Of a stretch of 40,573 bases of DNA, positions 7,507 through 15,817 are shown piece after piece. Below the pieces are notes generated by a model that had not been told where the DNA came from, did not search any database, and saw only the letters and a list, made by a program, of their open reading frames with translations. This DNA is from REEB426 sp964551975 (GTDB lineage: Bacteria > Actinomycetota > Actinomycetes > S36-B12), in contig CAZKFI010000014.1 of NCBI GenBank assembly GCA_964551975.1, forward strand, positions 1 through 40,573, read 5' to 3'. Position 1 is the first letter of the stretch. Each line of letters starts with the position of its first letter. Made by a program: the position numbers and the translations under genes.

Positions 7507-8706
7507 TCACCGATGTTCTTTGAGATCGACGACACGCTCCCACGTACGTGACTCCCAGGAGTCAATGAGCGCCTGCTGAACACTGACGACATCCACCGCC
7601 TCAGCAAACCCAGGCGAGAAGCGCCGGCCCTGGGAAACACATTCCAGGAACTCCAGGTCCTCGATGGCTACCAAATCTTCGAAGCCGATGCTGTTGGCCT
7701 GTCCAGGAACAAATGCTCCGTGATACGGGAAGCGGTCCCCACCGAAGACAGTGGCGTACCCGTCCTCTTTAGTGCCGGCGGCACGGTAGATCTGTAGCTC
7801 GTTCATCCGCTCCAGGTTCCACGACAGTGCACCCTTGGTGCCATAGATCTCGAACGCATTCTGTGATTCTGGGCCGACCACCGTTCTACTGACCTCGAAT
7901 GTGCCTGTCGCACCGTCGGTGAAGCGGCACAGCATCGACGCGAAATCCTCGTTCTCGACCGCGCCCACGGGGTCCCCCGGCTTGCCTCGGCCGTAATGGC
8001 TGGCGGCCCCGGTCGGTAGTGGTCGATGAGTAATCGTGGTGTTGCGCATGCCAGTCACCTCTTCGATATCACCGACGAGGAACTGTGCCAACGAGATTGA
8101 ATGGCTGAGGATGTCACTGGTGACTCCATAGCCACCCTCATCAATGATGAAGCGCCAGGTCAGCAGTCCGAGTGGGTCGCTGCCGTACATGGAAAGGAAT
8201 CGCCCGCGATAGTGCGTAATGGTGCCGAGCTCACCAGAGGCGATGAGTTGACGCGCGTGCAGCACCAGTGGTGACCACAAGTAGTTGTAGCCCACTCCAG
8301 TCACTACACCGGCCGCCTCGGCCATCTGCCAGGCACGAACCGTCTGCTCTGGTTTGCCACCGATCGGCTTTTCGCTGAAGACGGCCTTGCCGGCAGCTGT
8401 GGCCGCTTCGATCATCGGCAGGTGCAGCATGTTGGGGGCCGTCACCCAGACAACATCGACATCGTCCGCGGTAGCCGCAGCTCGCCAATCGTCGGTTGCT
8501 CGTTCGAATCCGAAATCGTGCTGGGCACGCTCCCGACGGACCGGGTCCGTGTCTGCGCAGACAGCCAGGATCGGATCGAAGCTGCGTTCGGGAAATAGCG
8601 ATGGAATTCGCAACGCCGAGCGGCTATGCGCCTGGCCCATCCAGCCCAAGCCCAGTACCGCGATACGCAGCGGCCGACGAGCAGACCCTGGGGTCGTTGG
8701 TGTCAT
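7507..8706 (-). CDS. Gfo/Idh/MocA family oxidoreductase in the inositol operon
   Basis: A 399-residue dehydrogenase-like protein. ATG 8706 lies two bases after the iolB stop; an overlapping GTG at 8712 is the alternative start. The Rossmann motif is VLGLGWMGQAH, followed by VWVTAPNMLH, SEKPIGG (the catalytic Lys motif), GVGYNYLWSP and YGTKGALSWNLE. It is about 50 residues longer than the IolG-type enzymes, mainly in the C-terminal sheet domain. Translational coupling to iolB and placement just before iolD show a role in inositol-related catabolism. It may act on a different inositol isomer, an inosose or a glycosylated inositol; the exact substrate is not readable. Confidence 0.88.
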   Translation of the reverse strand: MTPTTPGSARRPLRIAVLGLGWMGQAHSRSALRIPSLFPERSFDPILAVCADTDPVRRERAQHDFGFERATDDWRAAATADDVDVVWVTAPNMLHLPMIEAATAAGKAVFSEKPIGGKPEQTVRAWQMAEAAGVVTGVGYNYLWSPLVLHARQLIASGELGTITHYRGRFLSMYGSDPLGLLTWRFIIDEGGYGVTSDILSHSISLAQFLVGDIEEVTGMRNTTITHRPLPTGAASHYGRGKPGDPVGAVENEDFASMLCRFTDGATGTFEVSRTVVGPESQNAFEIYGTKGALSWNLERMNELQIYRAAGTKEDGYATVFGGDRFPYHGAFVPGQANSIGFEDLVAIEDLEFLECVSQGRRFSPGFAEAVDVVSVQQALIDSWESRTWERVVDLKEHR

Positions 8707-8708
8707 GG

Positions 8709-9605
8709 TCACTGCACCTTCCCATTGGCGTTCGTCATCGGGCAACGTGGATCCTGCTCTTGGGCATCCCAGGACTGCCGGATCCAGTGATGCGCAGGGT
8801 CGTCACAGAACCCCATCGTGCGATCAGCATCGGGTCCAGCCAGGACGTTCAGGAAGTACATCGGGTACTCCGGTGCAGCGACAGTGGGTCCGTGGTAGCC
8901 CTCAGGAACCAGCACCACATCCCCGTCCCAGATCGTCCAGGTGTGATCAACGGACCCATCAACGGTGTAGACGCGGAAGAGGCCACCACCCTCTGGCGTG
9001 CCATGGTCACTGGCCGGGCCGCCGATCCGGAAGTAGTAGATCTCTTCGTTCGTATACGGGCAGTCCCCGATGCCGTCGTGGCGATGCGGTGGCCAAGACG
9101 ACCAGTTGCCACCCGGAGTGAGTACCTCGCAGACATTGATGCGCTGCGCTTCGGTGAACGATGTGGGCGTGGCGATGTTGTTGACCTGACGTGTTGCACG
9201 TCCGGCACCACGAACCTCCACAGGCACATCAGCAGCACGGGTGACGGCTAGTGGTAGAACTCGGTCCGCAACCGCGGTGCACAGCGCGACCTCACCCTGC
9301 GAGCCGCTGACGACCACGGATGCACCCACCGGTAGGTAGACCCAATCACTGACGCCAGCGAATACCCCGGTGCGTCCCTGCAGCTGGATGGATTCACCAT
9401 CCACCTCGACCTGCACCGACGGTGCGGACAGGCTCAGCAGGACGCCTTCAACACCATCGAGCTGAAGTCGCTGCACGGGTTGGGCGGCAAGATCAAGGAT
9501 CTGCATCCCACTGAAGGCCCAACCGGCACTGCTGGGATCGATCACCACAGGTCGACCTAGCTCTGCGGCTCTACCGGCACGCAGGAGCCAATCTGCGCCA
9601 CTCAT
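8709..9605 (-). CDS. iolB: 5-deoxy-glucuronate isomerase
   Basis: A 298-residue KduI/IolB-family cupin that isomerises 5-deoxy-glucuronate to 5-dehydro-2-deoxy-gluconate. ATG 9605 follows AGGTGAGG by about 5 nt. The double-cupin fold carries the diagnostic metal-binding segment WSSWPPHRHDG, then TNEEIYYFRIGG and VPEGYHGP, together supplying the His/Glu ligands. Length is usual for the family. It lies between the aldolase (22 bp upstream) and the oxidoreductase (2 bp downstream), consistent with a single transcript. Confidence 0.95.
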   Translation of the reverse strand: MSGADWLLRAGRAAELGRPVVIDPSSAGWAFSGMQILDLAAQPVQRLQLDGVEGVLLSLSAPSVQVEVDGESIQLQGRTGVFAGVSDWVYLPVGASVVVSGSQGEVALCTAVADRVLPLAVTRAADVPVEVRGAGRATRQVNNIATPTSFTEAQRINVCEVLTPGGNWSSWPPHRHDGIGDCPYTNEEIYYFRIGGPASDHGTPEGGGLFRVYTVDGSVDHTWTIWDGDVVLVPEGYHGPTVAAPEYPMYFLNVLAGPDADRTMGFCDDPAHHWIRQSWDAQEQDPRCPMTNANGKVQ

Positions 9606-9627
9606 CTGCACCTCACCTGGACCTCCC

Positions 9628-10554
9628 TTACCCACCACTTGAATGATCACCATCACGATGGACCAGCGCGACGGCCCGGCGCACCGCTTCGGACACATCC
9701 AACTCATGCGGGTAGAGCAGCGGTCGACCCGGCACGAGTCCGCGAATATTCGGCACCCGCAACGCAGCCTCCCAACGACTGAAGGTCTGCGCCCAGTTGG
9801 CACCGGGGTCGCCGCCTAGGAGCAGAATCGGCAGGGTTGTTGCCGCGGCTACCTGGTCAGCGTGCTCAGTGGCCGGAATCTTCAACCAGGTGTACGCCGA
9901 GGTTGAGGCCAGGCCGGATGCGATGGCTACGACCTTGATGAGCCGCTCCTCACTGGGATCCAAGACGGCTCGCCCTTCGGGGTCTTTCCGGTAGGGCAGC
10001 GGCTCGACCATGGCGAGGAGCCGATGATCAGCCAACTGTGTCGTGACACGTGCGACCATCTCCAGCGTGCGCGCGGTACCCGGATCGTCATGGTCAATCC
10101 GCAGCAGGGTTTTTCCGCCATCAAGGCCGAAGCGAGCGACGTGTTCGGCGTCGTAAGCAGTGAGGCGATCGTCGATCTCCCAACGAGCACCGATGATCCC
10201 TCCGCGATTCATGGTGCCGATGGCCAGCATGCCCTCGAGTCGCCCAAGCCAGGCCAACTCCTCAAGGACATCGGCACTTGCCATGACACCGTCGACTCCC
10301 GGCACAGCCAGGGCTAGGCAGAGTCGTTCGAGCAGGGTGAAGCGATCGGCAACTGCGAGTGGATCGGATCCAACCGCAAGCATGCCGCGTGCCGTGTGAT
10401 CGGCAGCGATGAGCATCAAACGACCATCTGCACCGGCTATGGGGCGACGTCGCCGGTTTATCAGTGCGGACTGCAGTTGCTCGGGTGCACGTACCCGTAC
10501 CTCGATCAGGGCCGCGTAGTCGGCACGCGTCAGCGGTACCTCGACATCAGACAC
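9628..10554 (-). CDS. (Beta/alpha)8 aldolase-like protein of the inositol cluster
   Basis: A 308-residue TIM-barrel protein starting at GTG 10554, one base after the iolC stop; the frame stays open upstream inside iolC but that is not used. It resembles the Cgl0159-type aldolase-fold proteins found in actinobacterial inositol clusters, with segments MLIAADHTARG, KTLLRIDHDDP, WLKIPATE (barrel Lys, a candidate Schiff-base residue) and ILLLGGDPG. In this position it probably replaces IolJ, cleaving 6-phospho-5-dehydro-2-deoxy-gluconate to dihydroxyacetone phosphate and malonate semialdehyde. The assignment rests on fold resemblance and context. Tight coupling to iolC, which makes the phosphorylated substrate, supports it. 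Confidence 0.78.
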   Translation of the reverse strand: MSDVEVPLTRADYAALIEVRVRAPEQLQSALINRRRRPIAGADGRLMLIAADHTARGMLAVGSDPLAVADRFTLLERLCLALAVPGVDGVMASADVLEELAWLGRLEGMLAIGTMNRGGIIGARWEIDDRLTAYDAEHVARFGLDGGKTLLRIDHDDPGTARTLEMVARVTTQLADHRLLAMVEPLPYRKDPEGRAVLDPSEERLIKVVAIASGLASTSAYTWLKIPATEHADQVAAATTLPILLLGGDPGANWAQTFSRWEAALRVPNIRGLVPGRPLLYPHELDVSEAVRRAVALVHRDGDHSSGG

Positions 10555-10555
10555 A

Positions 10556-11497
10556 TCAGGCTCCGTTCTCCGAGGCGAAGGCCTGCAACTGGACAAGATC
10601 GGGCATGGCATCGGCGCAGGTCAGTCGTGCAGCAACATATGCCCCGGCGGCGTTGGCGAACTCCCCAATGGTGGCCAGATCCCATCCAGCCAGCAGCCCG
10701 TAAACAAGTGCGCCACCGAAGGCATCGCCTGCACCGAGGCCACAGACCACCTGAATGGACCTCGGCGCAACACGGATCCGCTCGCGGTGATCTGCGAGGA
10801 GGACTCCACCGCCACCCATTTTCACGATGGCGAGTTGGACGCCCTGGGCGAGCAGTGCATCGGCTGCGGCGTCTGGCTCACTGATCCCGAGTGCCATTTC
10901 GCACTCGGCGCGATTGCCAAGCACGACCGTTGCGCGGGAGAGCGCGAGTTGGGCGGCTGCCCGCGCCACTGAGATGTCGGGCCAGAAGCTGGGGCGGTAG
11001 TCCAGGTCCAAGATGGTGTGCGTCCGCCGATTGCGTTGCTGCAGCCAGCCCATGCTGGCCTCGGCCGTGTCTCCGGTTGCCAGCGCGCAGGCACTCATCC
11101 AAAAGGCTCGGCATTGCTCGATGGCATCTCGTGGCACATCGTCGATCTGCAAGGTCGTATCAGGTGCCGCCGGACCGCGATGAAAGACGATGACTGGATC
11201 CTCGGGTGGATCCAGTGCGGCGAGCACAACTGGGGTCAGCCCCTGCGGTTGGCTTCCCACGAAGTCCGTGCGTACCCCGAACTCGCGCAAACGCAGTCGA
11301 ACGTACTCACCAAGGGGGTCACCACCCACTTTGGTGGCCACGGCAGCTGACAATCCCAGTCGAGCCGCAGCGACGGCCACATTGGTTGGACTGCCACCAA
11401 TGGACTTGTCAAAACTCTGCGGCTGGAGAAACGATGCGCCCACCTGCTGGGCGTAGAGATCGACACTGACGCGACCGACGGTGATCAGGTCGAGCAT
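10556..11497 (-). CDS. iolC: 5-dehydro-2-deoxygluconokinase (PfkB family)
   Basis: A 313-residue sugar kinase that phosphorylates 5-dehydro-2-deoxy-gluconate. The PfkB signatures are both present: GGSPTNVAVAAARLG near residue 34 and the C-terminal ATP/anion-hole motif CGLGAGDAFGGAL, whose Asp is the catalytic base. The N-terminal TVGRVSVDLYAQQVG is characteristic of IolC. It lies 4 bp downstream of iolE and directly upstream of the aldolase that would use its product. Length is normal for an unfused IolC. Confidence 0.94.
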   Translation of the reverse strand: MLDLITVGRVSVDLYAQQVGASFLQPQSFDKSIGGSPTNVAVAAARLGLSAAVATKVGGDPLGEYVRLRLREFGVRTDFVGSQPQGLTPVVLAALDPPEDPVIVFHRGPAAPDTTLQIDDVPRDAIEQCRAFWMSACALATGDTAEASMGWLQQRNRRTHTILDLDYRPSFWPDISVARAAAQLALSRATVVLGNRAECEMALGISEPDAAADALLAQGVQLAIVKMGGGGVLLADHRERIRVAPRSIQVVCGLGAGDAFGGALVYGLLAGWDLATIGEFANAAGAYVAARLTCADAMPDLVQLQAFASENGA

Positions 11498-11501
11498 CGA
11501 A

Positions 11502-12422
11502 TCAGTTGCTCCCAGCGCTATTCAGCATTGGGTCAACCACGGTGCGCAGGTAGTCCAGTGATCGCTGGACGTCCCGCACGGGCCCTTGACCCTCCGGCGG
11601 CAGACCTTGAGTGAGCGCGGTGTCCTGTTCGATGACGTACCAACCCTGATAGCCAGAGCCTTCTAGTACCTGCACCACCTCCGCGATGGGGACGTCCCCT
11701 TGGCCGAGCGGGGTGAACAGTCCCTGCTGCACTCCGGCCATGATCGTGATCTCTCGGTTGAGAACGGCGCCGGCTTTGGACATGTCTACGTCCTTCAGGT
11801 GCACATGCCCTACTCGATCGCCAGCCTGGCGGGCGAACTCCACGGGGTCGACTCCCCCAATTGCCAGGTGACCGGTATCCAGACACCAGTGCACATCGCA
11901 GTCCTGGAGGATTCGCTCAACATCATCCCTGGTTTCCACCATGGTCTGCAGGTGGGGATGCACCACCTGCTCAAGTCCGTGCTCGGCGCAGATCTCATCG
12001 ACTACGCCAAGCATCTCGATCAGGTGCTTGCGCTGGGTGCTGTCCATCGGGCGCGGCACACTCCAGTCACCATCCATGACCAGTGCGGAGATGAACTTGG
12101 TAGCGCCACACTCTTGGAAGAGCTGGGCTGTACGCCGCGCATAGGCCAGTGCCGAGTCACGCTCTGAGCGTTCATGCAGGACTAGCGGGGTGAAGCCACC
12201 GAGTAACGCCATGTCGAAGGCGCCTAACTCCGCGCGCAGGGCCTGAGGCGCATCGGGCAGGAATCCGGGTGCACCCAACTCGGTGGCCGGCAGGCCCAAC
12301 TCGGCCATTTCCTGGAGCACCCGTGGCGTCGGAAGCATGGCTCCCCAACCGGGAACCTCGCAGATGCCCCAGGAGATCGGGGCGGAGGCAATTCTGGACA
12401 GGAATGGAGTAGCAGAAGACAC
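11502..12422 (-). CDS. iolE: Inosose dehydratase (2-keto-myo-inositol dehydratase)
   Basis: A 306-residue xylose-isomerase-like TIM barrel that removes water from scyllo-inosose to give the trihydroxycyclohexane-dione used by IolD. Family features are SAPISWGICEVPGWG at the N-terminus, VVHPHLQTMVE, WCLDTGHLAIGG and VGHVHLKDVD, which supply the Glu/Asp/His divalent-metal ligands. Two in-frame GTG codons compete as start. GTG 12422 has AGAGGTG ending about 4 nt upstream, while GTG 12428 lies inside that ribosome site, so 12422 is chosen. It is the first gene of the minus-strand operon and faces the LacI-type palindrome at 12435-12448. Confidence 0.93.
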   Translation of the reverse strand: MSSATPFLSRIASAPISWGICEVPGWGAMLPTPRVLQEMAELGLPATELGAPGFLPDAPQALRAELGAFDMALLGGFTPLVLHERSERDSALAYARRTAQLFQECGATKFISALVMDGDWSVPRPMDSTQRKHLIEMLGVVDEICAEHGLEQVVHPHLQTMVETRDDVERILQDCDVHWCLDTGHLAIGGVDPVEFARQAGDRVGHVHLKDVDMSKAGAVLNREITIMAGVQQGLFTPLGQGDVPIAEVVQVLEGSGYQGWYVIEQDTALTQGLPPEGQGPVRDVQRSLDYLRTVVDPMLNSAGSN

Positions 12423-12434
12423 AGTCACCTCTTA

Positions 12435-12448
12435 TTGGAGCGTTCCAA
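12435..12448. promoter_or_regulatory. LacI-type operator between the two inositol arms
   Basis: TTGGAGCGTTCCAA is palindromic at six of seven base pairs, has the central CG typical of LacI/GalR operators, and sits in the shared region between iolE (start 12422) and the divergent oxidoreductase (start 12504). The LacI-family regulator encoded at 15818 is the obvious candidate ligand. One site here could control both arms. I found no second clean copy in other intergenic spaces of the window. Confidence 0.7.
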
Positions 12449-12503
12449 CACAGGCTATCGTTGCCTACAGGCCGGCGCAAGGCTTTCAGCGAGGAGGCAG
12501 GAC

Positions 12504-13523
12504 ATGGCAGGCTCGCCCATCCGTGTCCTGGTCATTGGTGCGGGCCGCATGGGGCGGATTCGAGTCGAGGATCTCGCTGCAGACCCGCGTGTCGACGAGG
12601 TTCTCGTCACCAATCGCAATCACGCGGCGGCCGAGTCTGTGGCCAGCGAATACGGAGCCCGCGCGATCAACTGGTCGCAGATCCTGTCGGCACCTGCCAA
12701 CGCCTACGTACTCGCCACGGCTAGCTCGGTCCACGCCGAGCTGCTGCGCCAACTCATCCCCCTACGTCGGCCCATTCTCTGCGAGAAGCCACTGGCTCTG
12801 ACATTGCCCGACACCGATGAACTCATCCGTTTGATCGAAGAGCACCGGACGGTGGTCCAGGTGGGGTTCCAGCGGCGATTCGACCCCGAGGTCGCCGAAG
12901 CCAAGCGTCGGATCACTGCAGGTGAAGTCGGCACGCTTTATGCGATCCACGCGTTCTCACATGATCACCAGCCATCGAGTCCGGAGTTCATGTCGCAGGC
13001 CGGCGACATCTTCGCGGACCTACTCGTCCACGACTTCGATCTCATCGCATGGTTGACCGGTGCGAGATTTGCCCGCGTTTACTCAAGCCTTGCCGTGCGA
13101 GAACATGAGCAGTACCGGCACCGCGCAGATGCCGTTCCCGATGGAGATGTGGCGCTCGTCCATGCCCAGCTGGCTGACGGAGTCCAAGTCGCGATCACCG
13201 GTACCCGCCATGATCCCGTGGGTCACGATGTGCACCTGGAGATCTTCGGCTCGCGAGACAGCATTGCCGTGGGCTTCACTCCGCGCACCCCCCTACATCC
13301 GATCGCCGAAGGTCTCACTATGGCTGCTGATCCCTATCGAGGGTTTATCGATCGTTTTCGTGAGGCATTCGCAGCGGAGACTGCTGCATTCATCGACACC
13401 GTTGCTTCCGGTGGCGAAAGCCTGTGTTCAGCGCAGGATGCGCGAGCGGCATTTCAGGTGGCGCTGTGCTGCTCGGAGTCAGCGGCAGCCGCGGCACCGA
13501 TCACGGTACCTGCACGACCCTAA
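12504..13523 (+). CDS. Gfo/Idh/MocA family oxidoreductase, probable inositol dehydrogenase
   Basis: 339 residues from ATG 12504, preceded by a strong GAGGAGG at 6 nt. The N-terminal Rossmann motif is VIGAGRMGRIR; then come LCEKPLALTL (catalytic Lys), VGFQRRFDPEV and LLVHDFDLIAWL, whose Asp/His region matches the IolG active-site helix. It is the first gene of the plus-strand arm, 44 bp before the PhyH dioxygenase, and shares the LacI-type operator with iolE. The close motif match to IolG at 14774 suggests an inositol or inosose substrate, perhaps a different stereoisomer. Which of the two is the main myo-inositol 2-dehydrogenase is not certain. Confidence 0.85.
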   Translation: MAGSPIRVLVIGAGRMGRIRVEDLAADPRVDEVLVTNRNHAAAESVASEYGARAINWSQILSAPANAYVLATASSVHAELLRQLIPLRRPILCEKPLALTLPDTDELIRLIEEHRTVVQVGFQRRFDPEVAEAKRRITAGEVGTLYAIHAFSHDHQPSSPEFMSQAGDIFADLLVHDFDLIAWLTGARFARVYSSLAVREHEQYRHRADAVPDGDVALVHAQLADGVQVAITGTRHDPVGHDVHLEIFGSRDSIAVGFTPRTPLHPIAEGLTMAADPYRGFIDRFREAFAAETAAFIDTVASGGESLCSAQDARAAFQVALCCSESAAAAAPITVPARP

Positions 13524-13566
13524 GTTGAGTTGAAGTTCAGCACTGAAGCGCAATGGAGGGGATTCG

Positions 13567-14745
13567 ATGACGAACCAGACTCTGCCCGGAGTCCCGGCAT
13601 GGCTCAATCCAGCAACAATCGACGTCACTGAGGTCGCGCGGATCTGCTCTGCTCGCACCACGCGAGGCGAGTACCCGATGTCCAGTGCTGTGGAACGCGG
13701 GATCCTGGTGTACGACGCCACCGGATTTCCAACCCTGGGAACTGAATCGGCCCGAGCACTGCAGGCGGAACTCGTTCGGGCGCTGTTGGATGGTCCGGGC
13801 ATCGTGGTTCTGGCCGGGGCTTACCACGATCACACGGTGATCGATCGGGCCAGTGCGCTATTCGAAGCGCTCATCGCCGAGCAACATGCCAGTGGCGCTG
13901 CAGCAGGTGACCACTTCGCCAAAGCCGGTGCCAACGACCGGATCTGGAATTCCCTCCAGAAACATGCACTCGCCGCTCCCGACTCCTTCATTGACTACTA
14001 CGCCAATGAGGCCATCGCCTTGATCTGCCAGGCCTGGCTTGGTCCGGGCTATCAGATGACGGCTCAGGTGAACGTCGTCAATCCGGGCGGACAAGCACAG
14101 GTACCGCACCGCGATTACCACCTCGGTTTCATGTCCAATGAGCAAGCCGAGCAGTACCCCGGGCACGTTCATCGACTATCCCCCGTACTCACCCTGCAAG
14201 GAGCGATAGCGCACTGCGACATGCCGTTGGAGACCGGCCCTACCTTGTACTTACCGCATAGCCAGAAGTTGGTCGACGGGTATCTGGCCTGGCGCGATCC
14301 GGCAGTTGCGGAGTACGTGCGCGCCAACTGCGTGCAGTTGCCGCTGGCAAAAGGTGATGCAGTGTTCTTCAATCCCGCGGTACTACACGGGGCCGGAACG
14401 AACACCTCGGCAGACGTACGAAGGATGGCGAACCTGCTGCAGGTTTCCAGCGCATTTGGCCGAGCAATGGAAAGTGTTGATCGTCAGGCCATGTGCCGTG
14501 CGGTATTCCCGCTCCTACGTGACCGACGGGATGTCGACCTCACCCAGACCCAGGTGAACTGCGTGATCGCTGCCACTGCTGAGGGCTACGCCTTTCCCAC
14601 CAACCTGGATCGTGACCAGCCAATAGGCGGGCTCGCACCCGCATCCCAGGCGGTGCTTCTGACTCAGGCAGTCACGGAGCGGTGGAGCCAGGAACAACTT
14701 GATCACCAGTTGTTAGCGCATGCGGAGCGGAGGATGACGTCGTGA
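13567..14745 (+). CDS. Phytanoyl-CoA dioxygenase (PhyH) family Fe(II)/2-oxoglutarate oxygenase
   Basis: 392 residues; ATG 13567 follows GGAGGGG at a good spacing. The jelly-roll facial triad is visible as PHRDYHLGF (HxD) and FFNPAVLHGAGTN (distal His), with DVRRMANLLQ supplying the Arg that would bind 2-oxoglutarate. ETGPTLYLPHSQ is a typical PhyH strand. The family hydroxylates C-H bonds of diverse small molecules, and hydroxylating an O-methyl group leads to demethylation. Here it is sandwiched between two inositol-type dehydrogenases and transcribed with them. A role in unlocking a modified inositol such as a methyl ether is a reasonable guess but not shown. Confidence 0.85.
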   Translation: MTNQTLPGVPAWLNPATIDVTEVARICSARTTRGEYPMSSAVERGILVYDATGFPTLGTESARALQAELVRALLDGPGIVVLAGAYHDHTVIDRASALFEALIAEQHASGAAAGDHFAKAGANDRIWNSLQKHALAAPDSFIDYYANEAIALICQAWLGPGYQMTAQVNVVNPGGQAQVPHRDYHLGFMSNEQAEQYPGHVHRLSPVLTLQGAIAHCDMPLETGPTLYLPHSQKLVDGYLAWRDPAVAEYVRANCVQLPLAKGDAVFFNPAVLHGAGTNTSADVRRMANLLQVSSAFGRAMESVDRQAMCRAVFPLLRDRRDVDLTQTQVNCVIAATAEGYAFPTNLDRDQPIGGLAPASQAVLLTQAVTERWSQEQLDHQLLAHAERRMTS

Positions 14746-14773
14746 ACGGCTCAAATCGAGATGGAGTTGACCA

Positions 14774-15808
14774 ATGAGTTCATCGGACGTCACATCAAAT
14801 CAATCCGTCGGGGTTGCCATCGCCGGTGCGGGTCGGATTGGGCGACTGCATGCGCGCTTGATTGCCCGCGAGGTTCCCGGCCTCCATGTTGCCGGTGTCA
14901 CCGACGTCAACGTGGCGGCTGCTGAGGAACTGGCAACCGAACTTGGGGTTCCGGTCTTCGCCGATACCGAACAGGCCCTTGGCTCACCAACCGTCCAGGC
15001 GCTGGCCATCTGCTCGGCCACGCCCGCCCATGTGGATGCCATAGTGCAAGCTGCGCAGGCAGGAAAGGCTGCGTTCTGCGAGAAGCCCATCAGCACTGAC
15101 CTGGCTGAGGTTGATCGCGCACTTGCGGCAGTCAATCACCATGGCACACCACTTATGGTCGGCTTTAATCGACGCTTCGATCCCAGTCATGCCGCTGTTC
15201 GCGAGGCTGCGAGGGCAGGTGAAGTGGGACCCCTCACCATGGTGCGCATCACCAGTCGCGATCCAGCACCACCGCCACCGGAATACGTTCGCAGTAGCGG
15301 GGGCATCTTCGTGGACATGATGATCCACGATTTCGACATGGCCTGCGCCATCGTGGACTCCCCTGTTACCCACGTTTGGGCGCACGGCAGCTGCCTGATC
15401 GATCCACGGATCGGCGAACTCGGCGACTTCGATACCGCCTTGGCAGTTCTGCTCCATGCCAACGGCGTCACCACAACCATTGACGTCAGTCGACAGGCCC
15501 CCTACGGCTACGACCAGCGCATCGAAGTGCTCGGGCTGGCGGGTATGGCCGCCTCAGGCAACATCCCGCAACATCAGGCACAGATCTCACGGGCCAGCGG
15601 TGTGCAGGGCGCACCCCTGCAGTACTTCTTCCTGGAACGCTACTTAGATGCGTACCGCCGACAATGGCTGGCCTTTGAGGAATACCTGCGCACCGCGGGT
15701 TCCTCGCCGGTGAGCGGCGAGGAGGCACGTGTCCCCGTCACGCTGGCTCTGGCCGCAACCCTTTCATCTCGCGAGCAGCGCCTAGTGGCGGTTGCCGAAG
15801 TTCAGTAG
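14774..15808 (+). CDS. iolG: Inositol 2-dehydrogenase
   Basis: 344 residues from ATG 14774, with a GGAG site in the short spacer after the PhyH gene. It matches the classical IolG pattern: AIAGAGRIGRLHA (Rossmann), FCEKPISTDL with the catalytic Lys, VGFNRRFDPSH and GGIFVDMMIHDFDMA with the active-site Asp/His pair. The enzyme oxidises myo-inositol at C2 to scyllo-inosose with NAD+, feeding IolE on the opposite arm. It ends 9 bp before the LacI-family gene, so the two are probably co-transcribed. Confidence 0.92.
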   Translation: MSSSDVTSNQSVGVAIAGAGRIGRLHARLIAREVPGLHVAGVTDVNVAAAEELATELGVPVFADTEQALGSPTVQALAICSATPAHVDAIVQAAQAGKAAFCEKPISTDLAEVDRALAAVNHHGTPLMVGFNRRFDPSHAAVREAARAGEVGPLTMVRITSRDPAPPPPEYVRSSGGIFVDMMIHDFDMACAIVDSPVTHVWAHGSCLIDPRIGELGDFDTALAVLLHANGVTTTIDVSRQAPYGYDQRIEVLGLAGMAASGNIPQHQAQISRASGVQGAPLQYFFLERYLDAYRRQWLAFEEYLRTAGSSPVSGEEARVPVTLALAATLSSREQRLVAVAEVQ

Positions 15809-15817
15809 GGACGAGTC

